Origin: RUG14300 sp964561145
GTDB lineage: Bacteria; Bacillota; Clostridia; Christensenellales; CAG-1252
Length of the DNA: 64,000 bases
Assembly: GCA_964561145.1 (NCBI GenBank)
Contig: CAZLNZ010000009.1
Coordinates: forward strand, 20,542-84,541
Reading direction: 5' to 3'
In this document: in pieces, positions 45,416 to 54,412 of the stretch
How the letters are laid out: the number at the start of each line of letters is the position of its first letter
Numbering within the stretch: position 1 is the stretch's first letter
The notes under the pieces: generated by a model
Told to the model about the DNA's origin: nothing
The model's database searches: none
Seen by the model: only the letters and a program-made list of their open reading frames with translations
Position numbers and translations under genes: made by a program

Positions 45416-46522
45416 TCATTCCTCCAACGGAATGTCCAATATAATATCCGATATCGGATAGCACACACACGGGTGAATCAAATGATAAAGGCTCTCACTA
45501 TCTGTCGATGTCTTTCCGCTGGGAATATATACATCACCCTCGATCAGCCTAGACAGGCAATAGCCGCACTTTCCGTCACGACATATTGCGGGCATATGTA
45601 TGCCTGCCTTTTCTATCGCGACCAACAATGTTTCCGAGCTGTTAGCAGGGATGGGTGGATACTCTTCCCCGAATGCCCTTACGATTAGAGAAAAGGTCTT
45701 GCTTACGGTAGAACCTACAGCTAACGGATAACGGAATACAAAGCTGGTACCTAAAATGTTATAGACCTCACGTTTAGGTCTAAGTTCTCCTAATATGGTA
45801 GGGGATTTTTCCTTTGAGGAGTAGAAAAATGAAAAGTCTTTCTTGAAATCCTCTTCTAAGCCCGCTTCATCTACAACATAGGAACCATCGTCAATAACGT
45901 ACTGTACGCTAAAAGAGGGCTGCTCATTCAGTTGGTCATAATCTCTTTTTAAGTAAAATTCCTTTTCACTGTTAGCAAGATATATAACCTTAACTGCGCC
46001 TTCCTTTTTGAGGGCACCCTTAAGCATTCCTAAAGCACCGATAGCACCTTGTCCTTTTGTAATGCATAATATCCTATGATCCAGTAGAGGATTATAATAA
46101 AAATCACCTTCAGGATAGGAAACCAAAACCTTTACACCGACTTTCCAATTATCGAGAATATGATTACCGGACATTTCCGTTCGATAAGCTATTATCTTAT
46201 ATGAATAGGGATCGGGATAATCAACTACAGTAAAACGTCTTATATACCTACCACCATCAATATTGAGCACTATTGACACGAATTGGCCATACTCACCAAA
46301 CGGAACCTTTTTTGTAGAGGATAAGACATAAGCCTTCAAATTTTCATTGTATACGTCTATTTCAGATACCTTCATTTGAATGTATCCTCTGCCTTTAACC
46401 TCTTTTGCGAAGGAATCCAACTCACTCTCGGCGTTTTCGAAAATTTTAGCATCCTCTTGAATCTCTGAATGTGCTCTAGACTCTGCCGCTATGGAATCAA
46501 TCTTTTCTCTTTCTTTGCTCAT
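45416..46522 (-). CDS. Flavin reductase domain fused to plant-type [2Fe-2S] ferredoxin
   Basis: 368 residues from the ATG after GGAGGTAATTG (a TTG one codon earlier is ignored). An FNR-like FAD domain (RRFTVVDYP near 80) and an NAD(P)-like segment (KGQGAIGALGML) are followed by a C-terminal plant-type ferredoxin with CRDGKCGYC and a fourth Cys in HPCVCYP. This is the layout of electron-donor reductases for oxygenases or other flavoenzymes. It is last gene of the four-gene operon and overlaps the FAD oxidoreductase gene by 26 nt, its likely redox partner. Confidence 0.8.
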   Translation of the reverse strand: MSKEREKIDSIAAESRAHSEIQEDAKIFENAESELDSFAKEVKGRGYIQMKVSEIDVYNENLKAYVLSSTKKVPFGEYGQFVSIVLNIDGGRYIRRFTVVDYPDPYSYKIIAYRTEMSGNHILDNWKVGVKVLVSYPEGDFYYNPLLDHRILCITKGQGAIGALGMLKGALKKEGAVKVIYLANSEKEFYLKRDYDQLNEQPSFSVQYVIDDGSYVVDEAGLEEDFKKDFSFFYSSKEKSPTILGELRPKREVYNILGTSFVFRYPLAVGSTVSKTFSLIVRAFGEEYPPIPANSSETLLVAIEKAGIHMPAICRDGKCGYCLSRLIEGDVYIPSGKTSTDSESLYHLIHPCVCYPISDIILDIPLEE

Positions 46523-47981
46523 CAATTACCTCCACAGGCGACTCAAAGCCGCATAAAAGCTTACTTGCAAAATCTATATCATTGATTGCATTCTCCTCGG
46601 GAAAAACGATCTTCTTCATGCCTGAATGAGAATAAAAACGTAATATGCTTTGCACCGAACAATCGGATATAAGACAATCACCCTCCTTTGAAGAAGTCAA
46701 TCCCCTCAACGACAAAGAGGTTTCAACCTCTATAACCTCTGCGTTATCAATAAGCTTTGTACCGGTTGCCCTTTCATACGTATCGATTATTTGTCTTGCA
46801 AAATCATACTTTTTTATATTATAATTCTCACGATCTAGTGACCTTAAAACATCCTTATCCACAAGAGCGGATAGTCTGATACAGCAATAATCCTTGGTTT
46901 TCTTTTCAAAATCCGGGCATACACCAACTATTGCTGAATAGGGCAATGACAAATCGTAATCATCAAAAGAATAAACAACAGAATAATAATCTCGGATAAA
47001 AGCCTTTTTGTAAGGTACTCTCAAGCCAAGATAGACGCTTATTACACCATTGGTTTGCAGGGTGCTAGCCTCCCTTACATGAAAATCTTGCTTGCATTCT
47101 GAAATAATACCGGACACATTTTTTGCATAGGAACCAAATACAACACGATCGACATAAATACGCTTATTACGAAGGTGAACCACAACACCGTTTCCGTCTT
47201 TGACTATCTTGTCCACCTTAGAATTAAGCCAAACATCAACTCCGCCACCTAAGGTTCTGATATACATTCTATTGAGTATATCCTGACTGTTTGTCGAGGG
47301 TATGACTCCCCCTTTTTCCATATATGCGGAAAAAAGATAAGCATATATGACAAAGGAAAGCTTATCCGGGGGCGTCATTGTTTCAACCCATAGTGCATTG
47401 ATGATTTCAATTGCCCCCAGCGGCAAACATAGCTGTTTTTCGACCTCTAGAAGAGTTTTCGAAGATAAAACCGACAAAAAAGGATTTTCCTTCTTTATCT
47501 TTTTCATAGGAACCTTGTTCTTAATCCCTTCGATAGCCTTGTAAACAGAATCAAAATACCCATAGAGTATCTCAATCCCCTCTTTATGCTCCGGAAAGGC
47601 AAGACCAATGCTCGTAAAAAAGGGTCTTAAACCAAACCCTAATCTATAATCTCTATCGGGAGAGGAGGCAAAATATGCGTGAAAAGCCGATGAGCAATTG
47701 AGCCACTTGACATCAACGCTAAATTTTTCAAGGCAAGGCTGTAGCTCTTTATAAGAAAAGGTTCCTGCACTCAAAGTACGTTCAAATTCATATTTACCGA
47801 ATCTAACAGTGCCTGCACGTCCACCTACCTTATTCCTTTGGTCCACAAGCAAAACTTTTAACCCTTTGCCCGAAAGGGTTAATGCAGAGCTTAAGCCCAT
47901 TGCACCTGCACCTATAACGACTATGTCGTATTTGTCTATCCTTTGCTCCTTGATAGTACGCTCCTTTGGCACTTTATGCAA
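46497..47981 (-). CDS. FAD-dependent oxidoreductase, phytoene-desaturase/amine-oxidase-like
   Basis: 494 residues. The FAD dinucleotide motif is VVIGAGAMGLSSALTLSGKG (about 20-40), continuing VLLVDQRNKVGGRAGT, the GG-x-x motif of carotenoid desaturase/isomerase-type flavoproteins. No carotenoid genes are nearby, so the substrate is not a C30/C40 carotenoid by context. The start is uncertain: the reading begins at a TTG overlapping the YwqG-like stop, with no better ATG. Third gene of the operon; it presumably exchanges electrons with the ferredoxin-reductase encoded next. Confidence 0.75.
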   Translation of the reverse strand: MHKVPKERTIKEQRIDKYDIVVIGAGAMGLSSALTLSGKGLKVLLVDQRNKVGGRAGTVRFGKYEFERTLSAGTFSYKELQPCLEKFSVDVKWLNCSSAFHAYFASSPDRDYRLGFGLRPFFTSIGLAFPEHKEGIEILYGYFDSVYKAIEGIKNKVPMKKIKKENPFLSVLSSKTLLEVEKQLCLPLGAIEIINALWVETMTPPDKLSFVIYAYLFSAYMEKGGVIPSTNSQDILNRMYIRTLGGGVDVWLNSKVDKIVKDGNGVVVHLRNKRIYVDRVVFGSYAKNVSGIISECKQDFHVREASTLQTNGVISVYLGLRVPYKKAFIRDYYSVVYSFDDYDLSLPYSAIVGVCPDFEKKTKDYCCIRLSALVDKDVLRSLDRENYNIKKYDFARQIIDTYERATGTKLIDNAEVIEVETSLSLRGLTSSKEGDCLISDCSVQSILRFYSHSGMKKIVFPEENAINDIDFASKLLCGFESPVEVIDEQRKRKD

Positions 47982-48537
47982 AATAAACCTGTGCCGATTC
48001 GTCCTCCATACACTCGGAAAACTCCGAAACCTTTATAAATACAAAATCAGCCTTCTCGAAAAGCTTATTGGGTAACAACAGATTATCTATCTGAAGAAGC
48101 AACCGCTCTCTAGCTTCACGCCTTGAACCTGCCTTTACAGCAGATTTGCCTAATAGTTTCATGCCGCTAATGCCCTCTTCTCCGTCATCGGGAACCGATC
48201 TCAAATTACAAACTTGATAAGCCCTATGTAAACCAAGCTCTGAATTGTATTCTTCATTAAAATCATCATATATTTCGGGAGTAGCTAGACTATGCCTAAG
48301 CCTTATTCTGTTTTCATTTTTATCGTAGAACAAAAGCAAAAAGCCGCTATCGGGTAGAACATTGTCCACATCATATTTATGGAGTTCTTCTAGATCAAAT
48401 TGGGCAAGGAAAATCTCATCTCTATAGAAAGTGTATCCTTCCGACCATTCCCTTGTGATAGAAGCTAATCCGAAAAACCTACTAGATGCTATTACATAGT
48501 TATCTACAGGCTTTAAGTCAAAGGCTATTGCATTCAT
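47974..48537 (-). CDS. YwqG-like (DUF1963) protein
   Basis: 187 residues. Segments FLAQFDLEELHKY, PDSGFLLLFYD, and KLLGKSA...RLLLQID plus FVFIKVSEF align by eye with the DUF1963/YwqG core (typically FLAQINLEEL, PxSGxLYFF, LLLQID, FFI). Most members are 250-300 residues, so this one seems short at its N-terminus. The role of the family is unknown. Its start overlaps the upstream hydrolase gene by 4 nt and its stop overlaps the FAD oxidoreductase gene by 8 nt. Confidence 0.6.
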   Translation of the reverse strand: MNAIAFDLKPVDNYVIASSRFFGLASITREWSEGYTFYRDEIFLAQFDLEELHKYDVDNVLPDSGFLLLFYDKNENRIRLRHSLATPEIYDDFNEEYNSELGLHRAYQVCNLRSVPDDGEEGISGMKLLGKSAVKAGSRREARERLLLQIDNLLLPNKLFEKADFVFIKVSEFSECMEDESAQVYFA

Positions 48538-49430
48538 TGCTTGATACGTCCTTTAAAGAAGGATGCGATCTTTTGGTTAGTTACCTCCGATTCCTCCCAA
48601 GAGGGAAATAGCGTGTTAAAAGAGTTTACTAACTTTCTCCCCTTTTCATGAGGGGTTTTCCAATAATACAGCTCATTTTCAAGTCCCAACGAATCAAGCA
48701 CGTCTTTCGCTCTCAATGTCTCCTTACGAGCGATATCATCCTTTGATGTAAGTAATAATAGAGGTGGATTATCCAAGGGCAAATTAAGTGCATAGTCCGC
48801 GTAATCAAGTATTTTAGACGTCATCATTCCTTTGCCGAACATCGGATAGAAGAACCAATGATTGCTCTTAGCCAAGCTTCCCGCTTCAAGAATACCGAAA
48901 GCGAGACATGCTCCTCTTACAGAAGCATTAAAGCTACACTCAAAATAATCCTGCATCCTATTGTTTTTCATAAGATTCAAGACAACGCCTGCAAGGTTTG
49001 CACCGCTTCCGTCCCCGAAAACAAAGAGATTATTCATATCGAGTGAATATTCCTCTTGAATTGACTCGATTTGATTGAAAAAACCGACGATATCTTGAAC
49101 AACACCCTTATAATCAGTCTTTGTACATAACCTAAAATTCGGGCAAACGACAGCAAAGCCATACTGTGCCATTATCATACAAAAGGCTTTTTCACGCTCC
49201 TTATTACCACCGTACCAGCCGCCACCATGTAAAACAACAACAACGGGGAGTCTTTTTGTCCTATTCATAGGACGATAAATATCCATAAAAGAAGAATTGC
49301 CGTCGGCTAACGAAAAAGGAATATCGTAAATACTTTCTACGTTATCGGGTAAATTGAAAAAGTAATCCACTCTCTTCTTATCTATTCTTTTTTCCAGCCT
49401 CCTAATATAGGATTGAATAGTTTTATGCAT
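48534..49430 (-). CDS. Alpha/beta hydrolase (esterase-lipase fold) with altered nucleophile elbow
   Basis: 298 residues. Oxyanion motif HGGGWYGG (about 78-85) and the overall length match the BD-FAE/HSL-like esterase family. The nucleophile elbow, normally GDSAGGN, reads GDGSGAN: the Ser at the G-x-S-x-G position is Gly and Ser sits one position later. A candidate acid (SKDDIARKE) and His (KTPHEKGR) are present. It may therefore be inactive or altered. ATG at 49430 was chosen over GTG at 49436. First gene of the redox operon. Confidence 0.75.
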   Translation of the reverse strand: MHKTIQSYIRRLEKRIDKKRVDYFFNLPDNVESIYDIPFSLADGNSSFMDIYRPMNRTKRLPVVVVLHGGGWYGGNKEREKAFCMIMAQYGFAVVCPNFRLCTKTDYKGVVQDIVGFFNQIESIQEEYSLDMNNLFVFGDGSGANLAGVVLNLMKNNRMQDYFECSFNASVRGACLAFGILEAGSLAKSNHWFFYPMFGKGMMTSKILDYADYALNLPLDNPPLLLLTSKDDIARKETLRAKDVLDSLGLENELYYWKTPHEKGRKLVNSFNTLFPSWEESEVTNQKIASFFKGRIKQ

Positions 49431-49471
49431 AATCACACTTCTTTATATTATTATATCATATACTTTAACAC

Positions 49472-49527
49472 AAAAAAGCTCTCCTTGTCAATACGTCGAT
49501 TATTCCGCAATTGCTAAAATGGAGAGT
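49472..49527 (-). terminator. Probable terminator of nrdG
   Basis: Minus-strand CTCTCC / GGAGAG pairing with a long loop (36 nt), then GCTTTTTTG; 18 nt after the nrdG stop. Confidence 0.5.
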
Positions 49528-49545
49528 TTTTCGGTTTTTTATGTC

Positions 49546-50238
49546 TTATTCGTAGTTACGTAGTTCGCAAGGAATATCGACTTCTTCAAAAAGTCGCTTA
49601 TACTCGATAGCACAAGAAATAGGAACTTCGCTTAACCCCTTTTTGATACACCCCTCTCTTTCAATGAATTTTTGAAGAAAAAGTCTTTTGGCTCCTTTGA
49701 GCCATTCTCTCATTCGATATATATCTTCAATGGTAATGAACTCGGAAACCAATGTTGTACGAAATTCATATTCGACCCTTCCTTGCAGTAATATCTCCAC
49801 GCTTCGCTCTACACTTTGAGGAAAAAAATCAAGGCCTATAGCTTGCGGATAGTTACTTTTTGAAGACTTAATATCCATTGCAACATAATCTAAAAGATTA
49901 TTATCAATCAGATACTCCAGCATTTGAGGATTTGTACCGTTCGTATCCAGCTTAACCTTATATCCGATTTCCTTTATTTTCGTAATTAGTTCCGGAAGAT
50001 CATTATATAGAGTGGGCTCTCCTCCCGATATTGTCACAGCATCAAGCAGCTTTGTTCTCTTCCTCAAGTAGCTAAAAATCTCTTCTTCATGATACTCGTC
50101 ATAAAGTTTTGCATTCAAAACAAGTTCGCCATTATGACAAAACGGACAACGAAAATTACAGCCTCCGCAAAACAACGTAGCAGAGGCGTAACCATCATAG
50201 TCCACAAGAGATAACTTTTCAAAACCGATTATTCGCAT
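49546..50238 (-). CDS. nrdG: Anaerobic ribonucleotide reductase activase
   Basis: Radical-SAM enzyme that installs the glycyl radical on NrdD. 230 residues from the ATG overlapping the trxB stop by 10 nt; the track-like longer reading from 50328 duplicates trxB codons. CGGCNFRCPFCHNGEL (about 24-38) holds the Cx3Cx2C cluster. SGGEPTLYND is the glycine-rich SAM site and KLDTNGT follows. The last gene of nrdD-trxB-nrdG. Confidence 0.93.
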   Translation of the reverse strand: MRIIGFEKLSLVDYDGYASATLFCGGCNFRCPFCHNGELVLNAKLYDEYHEEEIFSYLRKRTKLLDAVTISGGEPTLYNDLPELITKIKEIGYKVKLDTNGTNPQMLEYLIDNNLLDYVAMDIKSSKSNYPQAIGLDFFPQSVERSVEILLQGRVEYEFRTTLVSEFITIEDIYRMREWLKGAKRLFLQKFIEREGCIKKGLSEVPISCAIEYKRLFEEVDIPCELRNYE

Positions 50239-51143
50239 ATGCTTGATAGATAAGACACTGCGGAAAGTGCTGCAATCGCACCGTCTGAAGCTGCAGTAGT
50301 AAGTTGCCTTACACTCTTTGTGCGACAATCTCCCGCAACAAACAAGCCCGCGGTTTTTGTTTTACAGCTTTCATCTGCTATAATATAACCGTCTTTATCA
50401 AGTTCACAAAGAGAAACGAAAGGGGCGTTATCGGGGACTTGTCCGATAGCTACAAATAGTGCATTAGTAGGAAGAATTATTTCCTCTCCATTTTTTAGAT
50501 TTTTAAACTTAACTGCAGACAATTTCCCTTCACCTAAAACACCAACGGAAACAATATTATGTTTTACCGCGATATTACTTTTTGCTTTCAAGGCTAAAAC
50601 GTGGTTTTCGTCACCGAAGAACCTATCAAACATTGTGCACACGGTGACCTTTGAGCAGTAATCGCTTAAAAGCAAAGCATATTGCAATGCAGTATTGCCA
50701 TCACCGATCAAAAGTACATCCTGACCCTTATAAAAAGGTCCATCACATACGGCACAGTAATGAATACCCTTACCCTTGAGATCCTCGATACCGTCCACTC
50801 TTAAGGATTTATGCTTGACACCGCAAGCTATGATTACACTTTTTCCTTTATACTCGCCATATTCGCAAGAAAGTGTAAATACACCATTGTCCTTAGAAAT
50901 CGATTTTACATCGTCAACCTCAAAATCAACACTTTGTTCTGAAATTTGAGAAAATAGCCTTTCGCTAAGTTCTAAGCCGCTAATTGAAGAAATCGTGGGA
51001 AAATTCTCGACCTTCGGAGACTGAGCAATCTGTCCGCCAAAAGCTTCTCTTTCGATTATCAATACACTTTTATTATTCCTACTGGCATACAGAGCGGCAG
51101 TCATTCCTGCTATCCCACCGCCAACTATCAATACGTCAACCAT
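50229..51143 (-). CDS. trxB: Thioredoxin reductase
   Basis: 304 residues, the usual low-Mr length. FAD motif GGGIAGMTAALYAS near the N-terminus, redox CAVC with the following DGPFYKG (about 131-134), NAD(P) motif IGDGNTALQYALLL and C-terminal FVAGDCR...QLTTAASDG. It begins 1 nt after the nrdD stop, so it is translated with the Grx-like domain of NrdD, its probable reduction partner, rather than with a separate trxA gene. Confidence 0.94.
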   Translation of the reverse strand: MVDVLIVGGGIAGMTAALYASRNNKSVLIIEREAFGGQIAQSPKVENFPTISSISGLELSERLFSQISEQSVDFEVDDVKSISKDNGVFTLSCEYGEYKGKSVIIACGVKHKSLRVDGIEDLKGKGIHYCAVCDGPFYKGQDVLLIGDGNTALQYALLLSDYCSKVTVCTMFDRFFGDENHVLALKAKSNIAVKHNIVSVGVLGEGKLSAVKFKNLKNGEEIILPTNALFVAIGQVPDNAPFVSLCELDKDGYIIADESCKTKTAGLFVAGDCRTKSVRQLTTAASDGAIAALSAVSYLSSICE

Positions 51144-51144
51144 A

Positions 51145-53511
51145 TTATTTATTATCTTCTATATACTTCTTAATGTTAGATACGTTTTCCAACGAAATGA
51201 AACCGTTATTAGCGGGAATCAGTAGTGTCGGTGCTTTCTTAACGCCACATTTGACGGTAAAATCCTTATTCTCTTCGGCATCAACCACAGTGTATTTTAT
51301 TCCTGCTTTGTCAAGAAGCATTTTTGCCATTTTACAATTGGGACAGGTCTTTGTTGCAAAGAGTGTAGGTTCTGAAATTACCGACATAGCTTTCTCTTCT
51401 TTACAATTATCACAAGCGTCAATCTCATTTCTTCTTAGATTGCTATGCTCAATATCGTAGGTTTTACGATCTAAAAACTCTTGAGTCTTTCCGTCATTCC
51501 AGTTTTGAACGGGACGATAATATCCGGTGATTCTGCTGTAAACCTCAACTCTACCACCGCAAATAGGACATTGTTTTTGTTCTCCGGCTAAGTATCCGTG
51601 ATCGGGACATACCGAATATGTCGGGGATAAAGTATAATAAGGCAAACGATAATTTTCCGCAATTTTACGAACCAATGATGCTGCCGCTTTCCAATCAGGA
51701 AGCTTTTGTCCTAAAAAGGCATGGAATACCGTACCCGATGTATAAAGTGTTTGGAGCTCATCTTGAATATCCAAAGCACTAAAGATGTCTTCTGTATAAC
51801 CTACGGGGAGGTGTGAACTATTAGTGTAATACGGAGTACCGTTTTGATTGGCAAAAATCATATCGGGATACCTCTTCTTATCATGCTTCGCAAGACGGAA
51901 GGAGGTGGATTCCGCCGGTGTTGCCTCAAGATTGTATAAATCTCCGTAGAGCTCCTGATAGTCGGATAAACGAGTACGCATATGATTCAAAACCTTCTTT
52001 GTAAAGGCTTGTGCTTGTTCGTGAGTCAAATCAACACCCAGCCACTTTGCATTTAAGCATGCCTCATTCATACCAACTAGTCCAATTGTCGAAAAGTGAT
52101 TGCTAAAGGTGCCGAGATAGCGTTTAGTATAAGGGTACAAACCGTTTTCGAGAAGCTCTGAAACAACATCTCGTTTGATTTTCAAAGACCTTGCACTCAA
52201 ATCCATCATCTTATCTAAACGTGCAAAAAACTCGTCTTCATCCTCTGACAAATAGGCAATACGCGGCATATTAATAGTTACCACACCAATCGAGCCTGTG
52301 CTTTCACCGCTTCCGAAAAAGCCTCCGGACTTTTTACGAAGTTCACGAAGATCCAAACGTAAACGACAGCACATACTGCGAACATCACTAGGCTCCATAT
52401 CGCTGTTGATATAGTTGGAAAAATACGGTGTTCCGTACTTTGCGGTCATCTCAAATAAAAGCTTATTGTTTTCAGTTTCACTCCAATCGAAATCCCTTGT
52501 AATAGAATAGGTAGGAATAGGATATTGAAAACCTCTACCGTTCGCATCACCCTCAATCATTATCTCTATAAACGCCTTGTTGACCATCCGCATTTCTTCA
52601 ACACAATCCTTATACTTGAAATCCGTTTCCTTTCCGCCAACAATACAGTTAAGTTCGGCAAGGTCGTTGGGAACGACCCAATCCAGTGTTACATTGGTAA
52701 AGGGTGCCTGTGTTCCCCATCTACTGGGAGTATTTACACCATAGATAAAGGATTGAATGCATTGCTTAACCTCTTTATAAGTCAATTTATCTGCTTTGAC
52801 AAAGGGCGCGAGATAGGTGTCAAAGGATGAAAAAGCTTGTGCACCCGCCCATTCGTTTTGCATTATTCCCAAGAAGTTAACCATTTGATTACAGAGTGTA
52901 GAAAGATGTGCAGCCGGTGAGGAGGTAATCTTTCCCGTAATACCGCCCAAGCCCTCTTTTATGAGTTGCTTTAAAGACCAGCCGGCACAATAACCTGTAA
53001 GCATCGAAAGGTCATGGATATGAATATCGGCATTGCGATGTGCATCTGCAATCTCACTGTCGTAGACCTCGCTTAGCCAGTAATTTGCAGTAAGTGCTCC
53101 GGAGTTGTTTAGAATAAGTCCGCCAACAGAATAAGTAACGGTACTATTCTCCTTCACTCTCCAATCATTGACCTTTAAATAATCGTCGATCGTCTTCTTA
53201 TAGTTGATAACCGTAGAGCGAATTTCACGAATGCTCTCGTGCTGTTTTCTATATAAAATATATGCCTTAGCGACTCCGACAAAGCCCGCTTGAATTAATA
53301 CAACCTCAACACTGTCTTGAACGTCCTCGACATGAACCAAAGCATTATTTACCTTGTCCGCAACTATTGCGGTAACTCTGATTGCAAGCAAATCTAAAAC
53401 ATCGTCGTTTACGGGAGTTTTGGTTGCTTCAAAAGCCTTTTGGATAGCAATTTTGATTTTGTTGATATCAAAATCGACTATATCTCCACCACGTTTGATA
53501 ATTCTGTACAT
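51145..53511 (-). CDS. nrdD: Anaerobic ribonucleoside-triphosphate reductase fused to a glutaredoxin-like domain
   Basis: Class III reductase making deoxynucleotides without oxygen. 788 residues: N-terminal ATP-cone (IIKRGGDIVDFDINKIKIAI, about 3-90), catalytic barrel, zinc site CPDHGYLAGEQKQCPICGG (about 640-660), and the glycyl-radical motif RITGYYRPVQNWNDGKTQE (about 660-680, the Gly in NDGK). The last 75 residues are a glutaredoxin/NrdH-like domain, FATKTCPNCKMAKMLL (CPNC near 722). GGAGGTAATAT precedes the ATG. Two NrdR boxes control it. Confidence 0.93.
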   Translation of the reverse strand: MYRIIKRGGDIVDFDINKIKIAIQKAFEATKTPVNDDVLDLLAIRVTAIVADKVNNALVHVEDVQDSVEVVLIQAGFVGVAKAYILYRKQHESIREIRSTVINYKKTIDDYLKVNDWRVKENSTVTYSVGGLILNNSGALTANYWLSEVYDSEIADAHRNADIHIHDLSMLTGYCAGWSLKQLIKEGLGGITGKITSSPAAHLSTLCNQMVNFLGIMQNEWAGAQAFSSFDTYLAPFVKADKLTYKEVKQCIQSFIYGVNTPSRWGTQAPFTNVTLDWVVPNDLAELNCIVGGKETDFKYKDCVEEMRMVNKAFIEIMIEGDANGRGFQYPIPTYSITRDFDWSETENNKLLFEMTAKYGTPYFSNYINSDMEPSDVRSMCCRLRLDLRELRKKSGGFFGSGESTGSIGVVTINMPRIAYLSEDEDEFFARLDKMMDLSARSLKIKRDVVSELLENGLYPYTKRYLGTFSNHFSTIGLVGMNEACLNAKWLGVDLTHEQAQAFTKKVLNHMRTRLSDYQELYGDLYNLEATPAESTSFRLAKHDKKRYPDMIFANQNGTPYYTNSSHLPVGYTEDIFSALDIQDELQTLYTSGTVFHAFLGQKLPDWKAAASLVRKIAENYRLPYYTLSPTYSVCPDHGYLAGEQKQCPICGGRVEVYSRITGYYRPVQNWNDGKTQEFLDRKTYDIEHSNLRRNEIDACDNCKEEKAMSVISEPTLFATKTCPNCKMAKMLLDKAGIKYTVVDAEENKDFTVKCGVKKAPTLLIPANNGFISLENVSNIKKYIEDNK

Positions 53512-53564
53512 ATATTACCTCCATAACCTAAGAAAAGGATTTCCTTTCCTCAAAACTAGTTAAC

Positions 53565-53594
53565 ATTATAAAAAATCGAATCGAATGCTGTCAA
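53565..53594 (-). promoter_or_regulatory. Sigma-A promoter of nrdD-trxB-nrdG
   Basis: Minus-strand TTGACA (53589-53594), an 18-nt spacer and TATAAT (53565-53570), both perfect. Confidence 0.85.
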
Positions 53595-53622
53595 TGCTTT
53601 TTGAACTTTTTTTACTGTACAA

Positions 53623-53638
53623 ATACAACATATAGTAT
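53623..53638. promoter_or_regulatory. NrdR box, promoter-proximal
   Basis: ATACAACATATAGTAT matches 13 of 16 positions of the NrdR consensus acaCwAtATaTwGtgT as I recall it. Lies 28 bp upstream of the -35. Confidence 0.75.
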
Positions 53639-53654
53639 CGGTACATTTCGTACA

Positions 53655-53670
53655 CCACAATATGTTGTGT
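53655..53670. promoter_or_regulatory. NrdR box, promoter-distal
   Basis: On the minus strand ACACAACATATTGTGG matches about 14 of 16 positions of the NrdR consensus. It starts exactly 32 bp from the proximal box, three helical turns, the usual spacing for NrdR. Confidence 0.8.
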
Positions 53671-54002
53671 TTAGCATCTCTAAACTTTCAAGTGATTGCT
53701 TTGAAGATTTTTACAATCATGACAAATATTTATGCAATAACAATTGCGTATAATGAGAGAAAAATCAAGGACCTTTGCTGTCTATTCTAGATAAGCTGTA
53801 TATTTTTTATTCGTCCGAGGTTAAAGAATTCTAAACTACCATCTTAATAATAAAGCGGATTAACAAAAAACTTGTTGGAAGTTTCTTCTTTGTCGACAAG
53901 TGCTTTTAGTTGCGGACAAAGAAATTCGTTATAAAGGCATGCACCCATTTTTGATATATAAAAGAATAAGGTGCTCCTTGCGTTACTCAAGCCATTAACA
54001 AG

Positions 54003-54077
54003 GAGGAGATACCGATGTTGCACATCGCCCCGTTGGGGTTCGACTTCAGGCTTCGCCTTTCGCTCAGTATGACATTT
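54003..54077. repeat. Dispersed repeat, copy 2
   Basis: Motifs in order: GAGATACCGATG, a GC-rich arm (CGCCCCGTTGGGG), GGTTCGACTTCAGGCTTCG, then CTTTCGCTCAGTATGACATT. AGGC-TTC-GCCT can form a small hairpin. Confidence 0.8.
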
Positions 54078-54171
54078 ATACAAATTACTGGTATAGATTT
54101 GGTATTCTTATATTGTTATTACCACAAAAACGGGGTCATTGATATAAAGCAATACAAAAATCTAGAGAATT

Positions 54172-54243
54172 AGATACCACTCTTCCTTATCGCGCTGACT
54201 AGGTTCGACTTCTGGCTTTGCCTTTCGCACAGTATGATATTTA
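54172..54243. repeat. Dispersed repeat, copy 3
   Basis: AGATACCACTCTTCC, GGTTCGACTTCTGGCTTTG, CCTTTCGCACAGTATGATAT. Slightly diverged from copy 2; its counterpart in the second array is copy 5. Confidence 0.75.
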
Positions 54244-54412
54244 TATAAATTATTTCTATTACTTTTTGTTTTTTTTAGAAATATATATTGTATTCTTCAG
54301 TTATGTATGACATTTATTTAAAATTTAGCAGTTAATTTTATTATTTTGACCATCATTTTTGATCAACTAATACATAATTTCTTATATTCTCTTATTGTCT
54401 TTAATGCGGATT

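Noticed and set aside
49437..49495. Minus-strand TTGACA and TATAAT before the redox operon
   Set aside because: The two hexamers are about 30 nt apart, too far for one promoter, and TTGACA lies in the probable nrdG terminator loop.
53844..54083. 79-residue minus-strand reading frame
   Set aside because: No ribosome site and it runs through repeat copy 2; no recognisable domain.
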